Positions 37,400 to 50,133 of a stretch of 64,000 nt of DNA are shown here, piece after piece. The notes under the pieces are model-generated. The model was not told the origin of the DNA. It saw only the letters and a list, made by a program, of their open reading frames with translations, and did no database searches. Both the position numbers and the translations under genes were made by a program. The stretch lies in the NCBI GenBank assembly GCA_035041965.1, contig JAPYMA010000790.1, positions 105,853 to 169,852 on the forward strand. The letters are read 5' to 3'. This DNA comes from Anisakis pegreffii (lineage: Eukaryota; Nematoda; Chromadorea; Rhabditida; Anisakidae). Numbering within the stretch: position 1 is the stretch's first letter; each line of letters begins with the position of its first letter.

Positions 37400-38278
37400 A
37401 CAAAAGCAACAGAATAGAATATTGAATCGAAATCGGAGGAGTATGAAACCGAACGAAAGATGAAAGTCAGGGAAATAATGGCATACCGATGGTTGTGCAC
37501 TACAGCAATAATAACCGAACGACATACAAATAGCAAGCAAAAAGCAGCACGATAACAATAATTGCACTAACAACAACAATAACAATTCAACATCTCGGCC
37601 TCACTAATCGCATCTGAATCTTCAGAACGAAGTTCCAAGTTCAAACTTTCTTTATGGGACAGATAGATTGACCATCAATAACGATATGAGAAATATATTT
37701 GAATGGAATGACTGACAGTCTGAATCTTTCATACTTTTTTTCAATCGTTAACGAAAAGCGATTGAAAATTTTAACGAAAATGATTTTCAAGAATGAAATA
37801 ATGAAATGAATCTCTTTCTGCTTAAGAACATCTTTTGAGATGTGTTTGAATATACAATTACAAGAGCGATCTGCAGGAACTATATAAAAAGCGACATTAT
37901 ATGCTATAACGAATCTAACTGATGACTTAAACGAAAGTATGAACCCAAGCAAACATACACGCATGAATATAAACGTTTAAAAAACACAGACATACCGATA
38001 TAATCACTGTAATGAACGAAAACATGACGATAGGAGTAATCACCGAGTTGAAACCGTAAAATGAATCAAAGGGATAACCATACTTGCACGGCAAACAGCC
38101 TCATAACAATAAGTTCTGCTCTTGTATGACTGTTGATGAATAAAGTTAAATTCAATGAGTAATTTCAGCCAGGCAATAAATTGGCTAACAATATGAATAT
38201 TGAGATAATCAATTGCAAGATGAAAAGTAGCAGCACAATAATAAATAAATTGTTAAGATGAAAAAGTGAAAAAGAGAG

Positions 38279-41200
38279 CTAGTAAACTCGAATGCAATTA
38301 CTACCGAAGTCGACCACATAAATGGTGCCATCGGGTGAAACGCAGACATCTGTTGGTCGATTTAAAGTAAGAGAAGTTGTATCGATGAATCCAGTTGATG
38401 AATGTGAGCCAGACGATGAAGATGTTGGTGGAGCATTTGCAGTTGATGATGGGATTGGTGTTGAGCAGGCAGGCTTGCTTGCTGATGATGAGATCACACC
38501 GCCGAATGTGGCCACACAATTCATATCTTCCACATTTAACACCTTAATATTATCAGTGAACGAGATATTATCAGACTTTTTTGTGTGCTTACTCGAAAGA
38601 GATTCAGTCGAAGAATGTGAATGAAATACGAACAACGGTAGCACATACCTGAACACGATTGTTTCTTGAGTCACACACAAGAATGTTACCCTCGCTATCG
38701 ACTGTAATACCCTGCGGTCTGCAAAAGCATCTATCGCCATCACCCTCACTACCATAGCATTGTATTTCGCTAGGTCCATGAGACGATACAACTACCAAAC
38801 GATGATTATTGAAGTCGCTATAAAATACATTTCATTTCAGTTACACCCTCAGCACGTGCATCATTTCCGCATACGTGTTGTTGCATAGGATATGGATAGC
38901 TAATTCAAAAATCCTTTGCTCATTTCATGATGACGGTTATGAAGATAATAGTGCACATAATAACAATACTATCAAAATAATAATAATAATAATAATAATA
39001 TACGTGATAATGAGACGACTATCTGGTAGGAAGCAAACTCCACGAGGCGAATCCAAGTTTTTGTAGAATAATGATGAATCGAAACCGCATTTGCGGAGAT
39101 AATGACCTTGAGGTGAAAAAATCTACAAATATTCTCTCGGTAATAACACAACTTTTAAAATCTATTGAACAGAAAAATCCTTAGACTTCTCAACAAAAAT
39201 AATAACTGTATGTACCAACAGTGAAACACACGTAGCGTAACAACTGTTACATCCAAAATTCTGCCGTCATTAGGGTGACAATTCTTTTGAGTTCCAGAAT
39301 TTCTAAGGTCACAGTTCATGAGAATGTTTCGATTTAGAAACAAACTATACAAAACATCACAACAAAAAAATCGGTCTGAAAGGTCGCAGGGTCGACCTAT
39401 TATTTTGCTTAGAGCGCCTAAACGCATAGTGAAGATGGTGCGATTATTTTTTTTTTGAGTTCTAGAGTTTTGAGATCGATCTTTCAGCCCATTTTTCCCA
39501 GAGAACATACACAGATGTTGTTTTCAGCCAGACAGACACGATTTTGGAGCAGACACCAAGAAAAAAATTTTTTTTCGAAAGTCCAATTCTTGCGATATAC
39601 CTCCTAAGACGAAAAAATTTTTGATCAAGCGATCTTTCAGACAAATTTTCTTCGAAATGAAATTTCGTACAAGCTGTTTTACATTCTTCTGAGATGTTAA
39701 CTGCACCTTTCAGATTTTCATTTTTTCTATACAAAAAATTCGTCACTCGAATTGCCACAATTTTTTTCTGAATTCAAACGCTTTTTATGGACAGTCTAAA
39801 CGTGTTATCGAAAAAAAAACAGAACTGTTACTGATTTCGAACACACAATAGCACATCAATGTTTCATACTGGTAACAATAATAATACATCAAAGCTTCAT
39901 AATGGTAACAATGAATCAAGATGAACAGTTCGCAGAATCAAACGTAATGACGAAAGTTATCCAAAAGTGCAACAACCAATAAACGAAATGACCAACTTGT
40001 ACACGATGATTTCTTGTATCCGAAACAGCAATTTGATTGTACGCATTAATGGCCACACCCCACGGATAGTTGAACATACCTGGTGCACGACCACGCTCAC
40101 CAAACTTCAACAGAAATTCACCTCCTTCATTGAACACTTGAATACGATGATTATCTTTATCAGCGACTACAATTTCGTTCTGAAATTTGTTATTGACGCT
40201 CACTACTGACAGAACGAACAGATCAAAAGTCACTAAATATGGCAGTAGTGGAATGATCAGAAAAATCCAGTGGGCACATACCATCGAGTTGACAGCAATA
40301 CCAGCCGGGCGATTGAACTGACCCGATCGTCCACCTGCCGTACCAAATTTCATTAAAAACTTTCCGTCTTTGTCGAATATCTAAATTTTTTTTTTCATTG
40401 GAAACAAAATAATGAAGAGATACTTTTTTTTGGTTCAGTCATTTCAACTTTGTTGTTGAAGGAATACTCAAGCTCGATTCTCTTCGCATTCTCCATACTT
40501 CGTAATTTAAAAAAAAATTGATCGATAAGAGAAAAAGAAATTGATCACTTAAAAACACACCTGAATGCGATTGTTGCTGCGATCAGCAACTATAATTCTG
40601 CCTTTATGATCACAACAAATACCCCACGGACGAGCAAATTGACCATCTTCGCTTCCCTCACGGCCAAACGAGAAAATTGGACCTGTTCGAGCCAACTCTG
40701 CATAGTTACGTCCTTTACGAACCTGCACAAGCGATGGACAACCACTGCAATTGCATTATTTACCGGTATCAATTTGCCTCCTTTTCACATCGTATCATAG
40801 CTTTTCAAGCAAAAACCAATGATATAGTCAGTAATATTACTATTGATATCGATCATATCATTAGTCCAAATTCACATCACATCGTCCAACTCCGAATAAT
40901 CACTAAATCCAAACGTATTCATCTCTCAACTATTCAAATTTTTGAAGAACAACTTCGGATTAGTTTGACGCATACTGGGGTTACAGCAGAGAACGACAAT
41001 TAAATGGTACGAAATTTGAACACGATTGAAAAGAGAACGACTGAATTGAAAAGCAAAACAGAAAGGAAGTACCTGATGGAAAGACCACGAATCAAAATGT
41101 CCAGTGTATGGTTGCCCTCTTCTATCGGATAGTAACTGACCGCATAGATACCTCCTTCTCGTTCACTAAATTTATCTCATCACATTCATCAAAATAAAAC

Positions 41201-44200
41201 AAAAGGATATCTACATTCCGAACCAAGAGTCAAAGAACTAACTTAATATGAACTTGTAGAGGATGTCCATCGGGTGCAGTAACATTGGCCGTAATAGAAT
41301 GACTGCTTGAGATGCACGCATCACCACATGCATCTCTTGTTTGCACTTCAACAACGCTCATCCGATCACGAATTGCTCGCTTATAACTGTCACCAATCAA
41401 ATGCGTTGTGCGTGCACATGCACCACTTTCCAACTCACATAAACTGCGCAAACTTAAACCATTTATTCATCAAAATTAACAACAAGCATATTTATTACTC
41501 GTCATTTGAATGCAAAACAACGATTTCTTTTCAATGTAGCGAATTATTTTTTATAAGATCTATAAATAGGCATTTATACTGTTATCATAACATCCTAAAA
41601 GAACACTGCAAAGCAGTCATTGGGACTTCTTGAAGAGGTATGCCCACATGATGCATGAGTTTCCTTAACGAAATGTTTCTTTTCTGGACAGCTCGTCAGG
41701 AATCCGGTCTACGAGGCCCTACAGAGAAGAATACTAGTATGCAAATGATTCTTTCAAAAATTTTTCATGAATGAACTTGAGACGTTGATGTACAATAGGG
41801 ACCGATTTGAATCTTAGCCAATTGAAAACAGAACTGAGCTAAGGCTACGGCTGTACCTTACGCTCAAAATTGAGTGTTAGACATAGATTCAGACTCAGAA
41901 TCTTAGGCTTAGCATTTTGTTTCGGTACACCCTTAAGGCTCTGGCCGAGGCTTGTCTTCACTGTTTGTTGACGATGAGTTTATGGCTAACAATTTTCGTG
42001 AGAATTCAAACTGAACAATTGTTCATCTTAATGTAAAATAATACCGAAGATGATGATGAAATAACTGTCAGTGTGTCAAATGGAATGAAATTATTGCATT
42101 TCACAACAAACTTACCGATTAATGAACGAATCATCAGGCGGAATCAATTTGAGGAGATCGGTTTCATTCGGTATCAAATGAACATTTTGTTCACGAACAA
42201 TATTCAATAGTGAATCGAATGTTGAACACAAATGCACATCATTACCATCACTTGACGACGATACTACCAATTCAGCAGCCTTGGAATATATTGATTACTA
42301 TCGTTACAATTATATTGCAGCACTGTTGCTATTCCATCAGCTATTATTATTTTATTCGCATTCGGCTATAATGTTCACAACGATTCTAGCAATAATGAAA
42401 GCAAAATTTCTATTACACTGTTCATTTTGAAGCATTTTCACAATCCGAAATAAAAATAAATTTTAGCAAAAAAATGAAAAAAGGAACATACTTTCAAAAC
42501 ATCATTCAGTGACGTTAATCGAGAAGTGAGACGTTCACCCTGAGCTTTCAAAACACTCATTTTTGACTGCCGAATAGTGTCCAATCGTTGTAGTAAGTCA
42601 CACTTACGTTGTTCTAATGCGCTTATGTGCATATGTATCACCGAACGCAGTTCACGCATCACCGACTAAAAATTATATTATTCCGATGAAACACAGATGA
42701 ATATCTAGTGAAATTTTGTTCCCGGAAAATTTTAGTCATATCCCTTAAAAAGTTGCCTTTTGAATGAAAATAACCTCTATCAATGTTCGTTCAGAAATCA
42801 GCTTGAAAGGTGGCGTCATCCAATTGTTTTTTCATCTTAGGCACCATTCGTGCAATGCAGGAATATAGATTCTTGACAATACCAGTGACATTACAGAGGA
42901 ACGAGCGGTATCCTCTGATGGTAGTTTCTATGGATCAACAAAACCGCAAATTAACACGTTTTGACAACAGCAAATTCTGGGCGCGCTCCAAAGATAACCT
43001 ATGCAGATGAAAAGGAATGAAAGCGGAGAACCTGAACAGACGCTTCAACACGTTCACCCATTCGTCGAACAGTTTCCACAGCATCCTCGATATTCTTCTG
43101 GTCATGTTTCGAGTTATTGATCAACAGGTTAATCGATGCACGCAAATCGTTTAACGCCATTAACTGATGATGTTTCGGATGTTCCATAACACACATGTAA
43201 CATAAGCCAATACCAATACATATTGTACATTTGCACAGCATTGGAGCGTCGTGTGTTCCACACGTTTCATTATCCATTACGTCATCCAAATTGAACAATT
43301 CGTTTCCACTCGATACCTTAATGAATTTCATTTATTAATATTGACACTCGCATCATCACGATTCAATGAATGAGCAATATACCGATGTTAAGTTGAATCC
43401 TTTGCATGTTTCAATACCAATAAGTGTGTGATCCCTAGTCATTCGAACTCGATGGTGAGCAGCAACACATTCGCTGCACAGTGTTTCACCACACTGTATA
43501 CAACGTGCTTTCGCCAATGAATTCTCCTTCAATCATTATTAACTGCTATCACTCGCAACTGAATGCTTGCTTACTTTAACTTTAACTATTAACAATTACT
43601 TTAACAACTATTCTACCTTGATTCATTAAATAACTAACGCAAACAAATCAATTCAAAAAATACTTTAATAAAACAAGAACTACAATAATTTATATGCACA
43701 AATATTATTCATAATAACATATTTATTATAAACCAAAAATCATCGACCAATACTGGAAAATGATTTTTAAAAAATGTGCAAAAGAATCTTGTATCTGATG
43801 CCGTTTCGTGAACATTATCTAATTCGCATCGGTAAAACGTTGACACGTAAATAAATGGATGTGAATTTAAAAGAGAAACTTGATAAAATCGAGAATGTGA
43901 TGTAATCACTTGTACTTAAATTAATTTAACAACTAAACATAGTGATACCTCAGCACACATTGTACACTTTAAGAATGTGCGTTTTTGTTGCTGATGCTGC
44001 TGCTGATCGAATGATGCTTGAATCTCAGTTCGGGATGCCGTAGGCCAATTTAATGTTTGCGCCATTAATGGTGGAGGTAGTGAGAAATTATTACCGTTAT
44101 TATTATTAATAGCAGCAATATTCTTAGTTGTGTTCGTAATTGCATTATTATTATTATTAGCAGTAGTAGTATTAGTATTAGTGTTATTATTACAGACAAT

Positions 44201-46006
44201 ATTATTGCTACCCACTGATGGCATATGAGAAGTTAATTGCTGAGATGAACAATTTTGATTTGCTGCACCATCTATCACTGACGACATCACACATTTTGAC
44301 AGTCGCTAAAAATCAACTAACTTTATGAATAATTTCCCCAACATATAATCTGTTGTGAACATTAATAAATGAACGATCTATTTCATATGAAAAAAGAGCA
44401 ATTTCGGTAGACATATTCAATGGGTGTAGCATTACCACATAATATCTCGTTCACGGAAGAAAAAATAATTTCGGATAAGGTACTATGTTCGATTCATTTC
44501 TTTATATCTAGCTAAATGCAGCAAGTTTACAAATGATGCCATCGATGATTTATCAATTCAATATTATTGAACGTAAAATTCAGAACCATCAGATGGACCA
44601 ATTAAGTGATGTAAACTGATTTCGTTATGACTAAATTATTAACAGCAATTATATAAGGACTTTGTTAATAGGCGTTGTCATCAGTTCAAATGATGATAAA
44701 ACGAACCTGTGACTGAGAGGAAGATTTTGGTGTAATAGGGTTCCAAATCGAGAACGTTTGCTCAATGGGTACAGATAATCCAATATCACCTTGATTATGA
44801 AGAGGAATTTCATTGAACATGGATGGATTTGACGATATTTTTTGTACCGATTGAGGTGACGGTAATTTAGGTGGTAAATATGAATTCGATTCCGAATTCA
44901 AGCACAGAAGACAACGTTGTGCTGTATTGATTACTGGTGCACAAAATAGACAATACCTGCAATAATCACTCTCAATGTCACACATATGGGATGACTGCCT
45001 GATTTAAATATTCACAAGACGAGATGATGTGAGATGAAGATGAGAAACGAATCTTAATCATTCACTCATTTGAATTTCTCGTACGCTCATCAATTTTGGT
45101 TGGTTTACGATCACATAATTGAAATAGAAACGAGAAACTATCGCCGTGAGTTTAGCTAGAACATCGCCTTTCAGTATCTTCATATATGTCTGTCTTTAGA
45201 ATAAATTCCCCTTAACTCTCGTTTTTTTTCGGCACAACCCTACCTTTGAAAATATCAAAATAATAGAAAATAAATATGCGTACAATATGGAATGAAGATG
45301 AAACAAACCTATGCCCACAAGACATAACTAAAAATCCATTTGTATTTGTTGTATTTGCTGTTGCTTTATTACACAATTGGCATCTAATCTGTTTTTCAGC
45401 TTCTAATGACAGCTCTTGCAAATCACCATTTAAGCCTCCATCACTCTCATGTTTCTTACCAACACTCACCATGAACTGAATTTGAAACTTTCATTCGGTA
45501 TCGGCTACAGCACTCATCATTACTTTGAATTCATCGATTGGTATTTAATATTGGGCAAACCCACTTCCAGATCGTAAAGAACTGGCTCTCTACTAATTCA
45601 ACCCTACATGAAAGTAAAAACAAGACGTATTTCTGACGGTTTTCAGTTCAAAATGATTCAGGAAAAATCAAATAAATGAGTGAATGAAAAACAAACTTCT
45701 GAACTAAAATCAACCGCAGATTTGTCCGTTGATATTGGCCAATTATCAGTACTAATTTGCAGTCCACTAACAGGCTTACACTTTTCGCCGACACTATCTT
45801 CTCCATTTGTTGCCTCAAAATGCATAAATTATAATCTTATGAGACTTTCCGACGTTTAAAATTATGATATTTCATTTCATAATTATTGTTAACAACAATG
45901 AAAACGATTTCACCTCACAAGAGAGTGGACAGGTGACAGCAAATGCTGAAGATGTGCAATCATTAAACTGTAAAGAACGACTTACGTTAGAGTGTTCCGC
46001 ATCCAT
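38279..46006 (-). CDS. lin-41: LIN-41/TRIM71 orthologue (TRIM-NHL RNA-binding regulator)
   Basis: Eighteen exons: 46006-45986, 45967-45914, 45813-45697, 45475-45309, 44956-44707, 44305-43949, 43526-43383, 43316-43032, 42665-42492, 42279-42116, 41452-41243, 41165-41073, 40744-40561, 40380-40282, 40179-39997, 39122-39004, 38817-38649, 38542-38279. All phases fit, giving 1017 aa. The RING is at about 96-140 (CQLC..SCGHRYCLFC..CLLC), with an Asn-rich linker. B-box 1 is about 318-352 ([17 protein letters not shown]) and B-box 2 about 388-420. A coiled coil runs to about 525 and a filamin-type domain to about 690. Six NHL blades follow, including [58 protein letters not shown] and DFNNHRL. LIN-41/TRIM71 represses target mRNAs through the NHL propeller and times development downstream of let-7. 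The last blade carries a Ser/Thr/Pro-rich insert. The first two exons (21 and 54 nt) are the least certain. Confidence 0.93.
39150..39760. repeat. Repetitive intron segment in lin-41
   Basis: The 874-nt intron between 39122 and 39997 contains two diverged copies of a motif read on the plus strand as ttttgagttc(c/t)aga with a following agg/aga-t block (39287-39316 and 39450-39485). It also has two related ggtc-rich pieces. It is probably a decayed element; no coding function is apparent. Confidence 0.4.
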
Positions 46007-46452
46007 TTCACTTATGATGGCATCACCTAACTCCAATGAGAACACTGCACCTTACCCACTTTCCTTGAAAACAATTATTTTATTGCTGATTGACACATGC
46101 AGCTCACAACAACATATTCATTTCGGTTCTAAATCATATGAACATGCAATTAATAATCAATATTCTTTTTGAACAAACGCTCGTTCCTAATCAAACAGGA
46201 CGATAAGCACTGTAAAAACGCTTTAATCAAATTTTCAGAAGCATCAACTCTTCAGGTCCCATTACAATTTACTTCTTATCCAAAGCCAATTCTTTTTATC
46301 ATCAAATTGTCGCTTCTAAATATCTTATTCTTTTACAAACACACTAAATCACTTTTCTGAACATCACACAGCGGATGACGAATTCCGTACAGTTTTTAAT
46401 AAAACACAGACAGTAGAAGTGGAAAACATTTATCAATTTCAAAACGTTCTTC

Positions 46453-46740
46453 TCACTGAAACGGTAGAGAAGCAATAATAAGATCTGAGAGCAAATGGCC
46501 ACCCGAAACGATCCGAATAACCAAGTGTAATCGAATTTGAATCTCAGTGAAACATTCCTCCAGATAAGCAGAAATAAGCATGTGGTATGCACAAATCGGT
46601 ATATTTGAATATTCACTTAAAACATCTTCCAATGTTTTTTGAGCTATAATATGGAGATTCACAGAAAATAGCTCAGCAAAATGAAGTAAATTCAATCGAA
46701 AACACAATAAAACTGTATAATTATGAGAAAAATCATTCAA
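46453..46740 (-). CDS. Possible exon, unrecognised
   Basis: A 95-codon open frame contains FAELFSVNLHIIAQKTLEDV and EECFTEIQIRLHLVIRI and ends at TGA. It is longer than expected by chance at this base composition and predicted helical, but it lacks a start, a clear acceptor or a family. It lies just upstream of the lin-41 start on the same strand. Confidence 0.25.
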   Translation of the reverse strand: MNDFSHNYTVLLCFRLNLLHFAELFSVNLHIIAQKTLEDVLSEYSNIPICAYHMLISAYLEECFTEIQIRLHLVIRIVSGGHLLSDLIIASLPFQ

Positions 46741-47079
46741 CCAAAAATAAATTTACAAAACGTTTTTTTTTAAATATTTTCTCTCACTCATCTTCAAGAT
46801 GAATAGATGTCGATAAATACCATGTCTCGCCATTTTCTCTCCAAACTGTGACAGAGTAAACCGCATGAGTGTCGAGGTGAGCCTCAACCTGGGCATGCAG
46901 TCTACACAAATTCAGCCTAGTTTCGGGGAATGCATTCAAAAGAGGAAAGCAATCACGTAATAACGACCGTCGTCATAGACAGTCGAGAGCTGCAAAGAAA
47001 CAAAGCTGCATATAAGAAACTTCAAGAATCAGAAATATGAGATTATCCACTCGCAGATTGCGAAACATCGCAACAAAAT

Positions 47080-47225
47080 CAAATTCCCAACGATATTTCC
47101 CCTCAAAACCGTCGCATTCTCCAGATCACAACCCATCAAATTGCAAACAAGCACAATCACCAACACCCTATGTTTGGAGTCACGCCAAAGCTATGTTCAA
47201 ATCAACCAAATAAATTTGATGTCTA
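47080..47225 (+). pseudogene. Possible Tc1/mariner transposase relic
   Basis: One frame reads SKPSHSPDHNPSNCK. This resembles the P-x-SPDLNPIE/SPDLAPSD signature around the last catalytic acid of Tc1/mariner transposases. Flanking frames are broken and no terminal repeats were seen, so this is weak. Confidence 0.2.
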
Positions 47226-48759
47226 ATGAACCAGCAACGAACATTTTCCTTAGTGGGTGTGTATCTGTAAATAAAGTAGCTGAATGGACGAATGAATGAG
47301 CAGAGAATGCACAGTAGTATTCCATACAGCGATGTGGTTACGGTCCTGAAATTTGAGCGTGTTAGGAAGAGGTGTTAGTCGAAGTCATTTGACGATGTTA
47401 GGTAAGCGAATGTGGTGAAAATGATTAAGATGAACGTTTAAGCATTTGAGTTACCTAAATATGCAAGTCGGGCTCTATCACCAAACACTACCTGTTGAAT
47501 AAATTCATTGAGTCAAAAGGTAAACCCAGACCTGAAGAGTGTGAAAAGTTTATTGGCGACCATAGACGGCGATGAAACAACAGTTATTGAGAGCTGGAAA
47601 AAAATGCGGCATTTCGAGAGCTCCGGTAAATATTACAGAAAATATTTAGCGAAGAATGTGTTTTAACATAAATTTTAGCTGGAGGTCGTGCGGAGACTCA
47701 TTTTATTAAGACACCAATTTCTTATGGTTAACTATGGTAAACAATTTCGAAGAAAACTGTTTACCTTAGTGGGTGTAGCTTGATCGACGAAATCAAGCTA
47801 ACACTAACTGCAAAAAAAAAACTTATTTCATGCTGAAATCATAAGGAGATTCTTCTCTAGGTTAAACAACTAACGGATCGAATTTTCGCATGCGCTGCTG
47901 CAATAAAAAGAGAATTGAACCCGAAGAGACGCATATACTGACGTTTATTAAATGCTTTCGTGATTGCCGTATCACCACGCAAACGCAAACATAACTTATT
48001 ACATTGCGCTGTGGTTCTTCCACTTACATTCATGAGTTTGAATCTGAATCTTCATTTTTCATCGAAATTAGTCCGTCTCGATTACTACACGAAGGTAAGC
48101 AACATAGATAAAGAGAAACTAATGATTCTCAAGAATATTGTTTCGTTTAACACTCGTTATTTCATGTATATGAAGCGCAATTCCAGTTTTACAAGGAAAT
48201 TCTTTCCGCAGGTCAAAAAACCCTAAATCTCGCACAGTTGCATTGATTAATTATGAAAATCCATCTGTTTTCATTTCTTCTGTTCTTAAAATATATTCAT
48301 GAGATAAAATCTAAACTTATGAAAATCTTGAATTCACATTACAAACATCATGGATCGCTTACTTCTCAACCTCTGAATTGTGTTAGATATTTCTTCACTT
48401 TCTCCTCTTTTTTCAGACTTAATTTATTATAGTTGAACCATAGAGATGTTAAATCGAAAAAGAAATTCGGAAGTGAACGGTTGGAGAAAAGAGAGAGTTC
48501 GCAGAATTTTATGATGATAATCAACCGATGATTTCTCAAATGGATTTTAAGAAATTTCTCTTGAATAAATCCGACTGCGAAAAAGCGACACTGAGTTCAT
48601 GCATTAAAAAGGTGAAACCATAATAAAAACATATAAGTTCGAATGGCCGATAAATGACTGAAGAAGAAAACTGAATCATAATACTTGAATGAAAAACCTG
48701 TGCAATTGATTACGTTCCATCAAGTTCGTGCATTAATAATGAATTGTTACTGTTTGATG

Positions 48760-48789
48760 CGATCTACACAGGTGAAATACTGTAGATCG
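48760..48789. repeat. Hairpin, 9-bp arms
   Basis: CGATCTACA at 48760-48768 and TGTAGATCG at 48781-48789 enclose a 12-nt loop. No adjacent gene explains it. Confidence 0.6.
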
Positions 48790-49706
48790 TATGGCTGTTG
48801 AATGAACTGATTGTTTTTACATCATCAGACTGAAAGAGTAACAGTGTTATGCAATGACTGTTAGTCGAAATGATTAAGGTAACGATTGAATAACATTTTA
48901 TTACTATTCACGACGATTTCAAATGTTCATAATGGTTCAAAACAAAGCAGATATCCTCTGAAAATTTGCAGTTAACCTCTTCAAATCCGTGGTTGTACGG
49001 GCTGAGGCAACTGATAATCGAATGAATGCAACTGATAATCACAATGAACTTATGTAGGCGTCATGATGAATTTCATCCAATACAGTATCGGTTGATCGGT
49101 TTGTTGCAAGTAGTTCCTGAATTTACAAAAACCCATAGAACGAAAGAAATGACAGTTTGAAACGTTATCAAACGGTTGAAACATTTTCACTTCTCCAATC
49201 ATTCGAAATTTTAGGCCTCCTTTACGGGAACTGCAGAAGGTTCATTGTTGATGTGAAATGCACGACAAACAAAAGTGACAGCAGTAAGTTCAAAAAATGA
49301 TTGATTCTTTAGCAACAGATTGATTCTTTAGCAATAATCAATGTGAATCGTGAAAGCAACTGGCAATCAGTTCAATCAAGTCAAAACAATTAAGTATTCG
49401 CCAGAAATGAGCCGATCAACGACCAGTTCACCAACAACCGACCAACAGAATACAATGCGAAACAATGACGCGAGAAATGGACGCTGATTTAGCTGAGCTT
49501 TCCCTAGTGATGACAATTTTCTAGCAAGAATGGCCACCCAAGCGGTTATTATTGATTATCTGTGACAGATAAGCGACGATCTGGGTGGCATTCATTTGTA
49601 ACAATCCATTTAGAATGAGAATTAGAAGTATAATGCTAGTCATCAGTGACTATCACATGATTAGTGGTGTTATCAAATAGCACTGTCACTGACGTGTTAA
49701 TAAATA

Positions 49707-50133
49707 GTGAATGGTAGTTTGCACTTACATCTGATACACATTCAACTTGGACCAATAGACGAGCGATCTGAAGTGTTGAATGTTGAACGCACTGAAGTCA
49801 GAGTACAAGATCGCTCCGCAAGCAACTATTTCCAAGCGAAAATTTCCGTGCACACCGCCATCACCGCAGTCTATTTCCAGGAGTACTCAATTTCTGATCA
49901 TCGTATTCTATGTCCAGAATTTTCAAGTTTGTTTTCTGTTTACAGGAGTTTTAACTTTGAGAATCATCAAGGTAGACATGAATCTAGAAACACTAAACCG
50001 AATGTTTCCAGCTGTGAATCAGAATAATACAATTACGCGCGATAAATCAACAACTAAACTCCGTACGCTGCAATGTTCCACGGACCCATCTTCTCAGAGT
50101 GTGCCCTTCACCACTGCCCTACGAACACTGTGA
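49707..50133 (+). pseudogene. Exon-like block open in two frames, unrecognised
   Basis: Frame 1 (49707-50027) includes GPIDERSEVLNVERTEVRVQ. Frame 2 (49780-50133) starts MLNALKSEYKIAPQATISKR and later has IIKVDMNLETLNRMFPAVNQ after a TTTACAG. Each is over 100 codons without a stop, and both have protein-like stretches. They may be two exons, a decayed element or chance. No family is recognised. Confidence 0.3.

Larger units (their letters stand above)
34895..38278 (-). other. Inferred lin-41 3' UTR/flank
   Basis: The 3.4 kb after the lin-41 stop has no coding character on either strand. Open frames here come from microsatellites (35100-35240, 36931-36971). It contains the let-7 elements, two SINE copies in opposite orientation and a candidate poly(A) signal. 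That it is transcribed with lin-41 is inferred from the conserved let-7 element. The 3' end is not defined by the sequence. Confidence 0.55.

Noticed and set aside
39155..39758. Minus-strand frames of about 100 codons in the long lin-41 intron
   Set aside because: No domain, internally repetitive sequence, and flanking exons splice across them in phase.
40677..41003. Plus-strand frames across the lin-41 exons (also 38322-38624, 42810-43010, 45276-45479)
   Set aside because: They are antisense shadows of conserved minus-strand exons.
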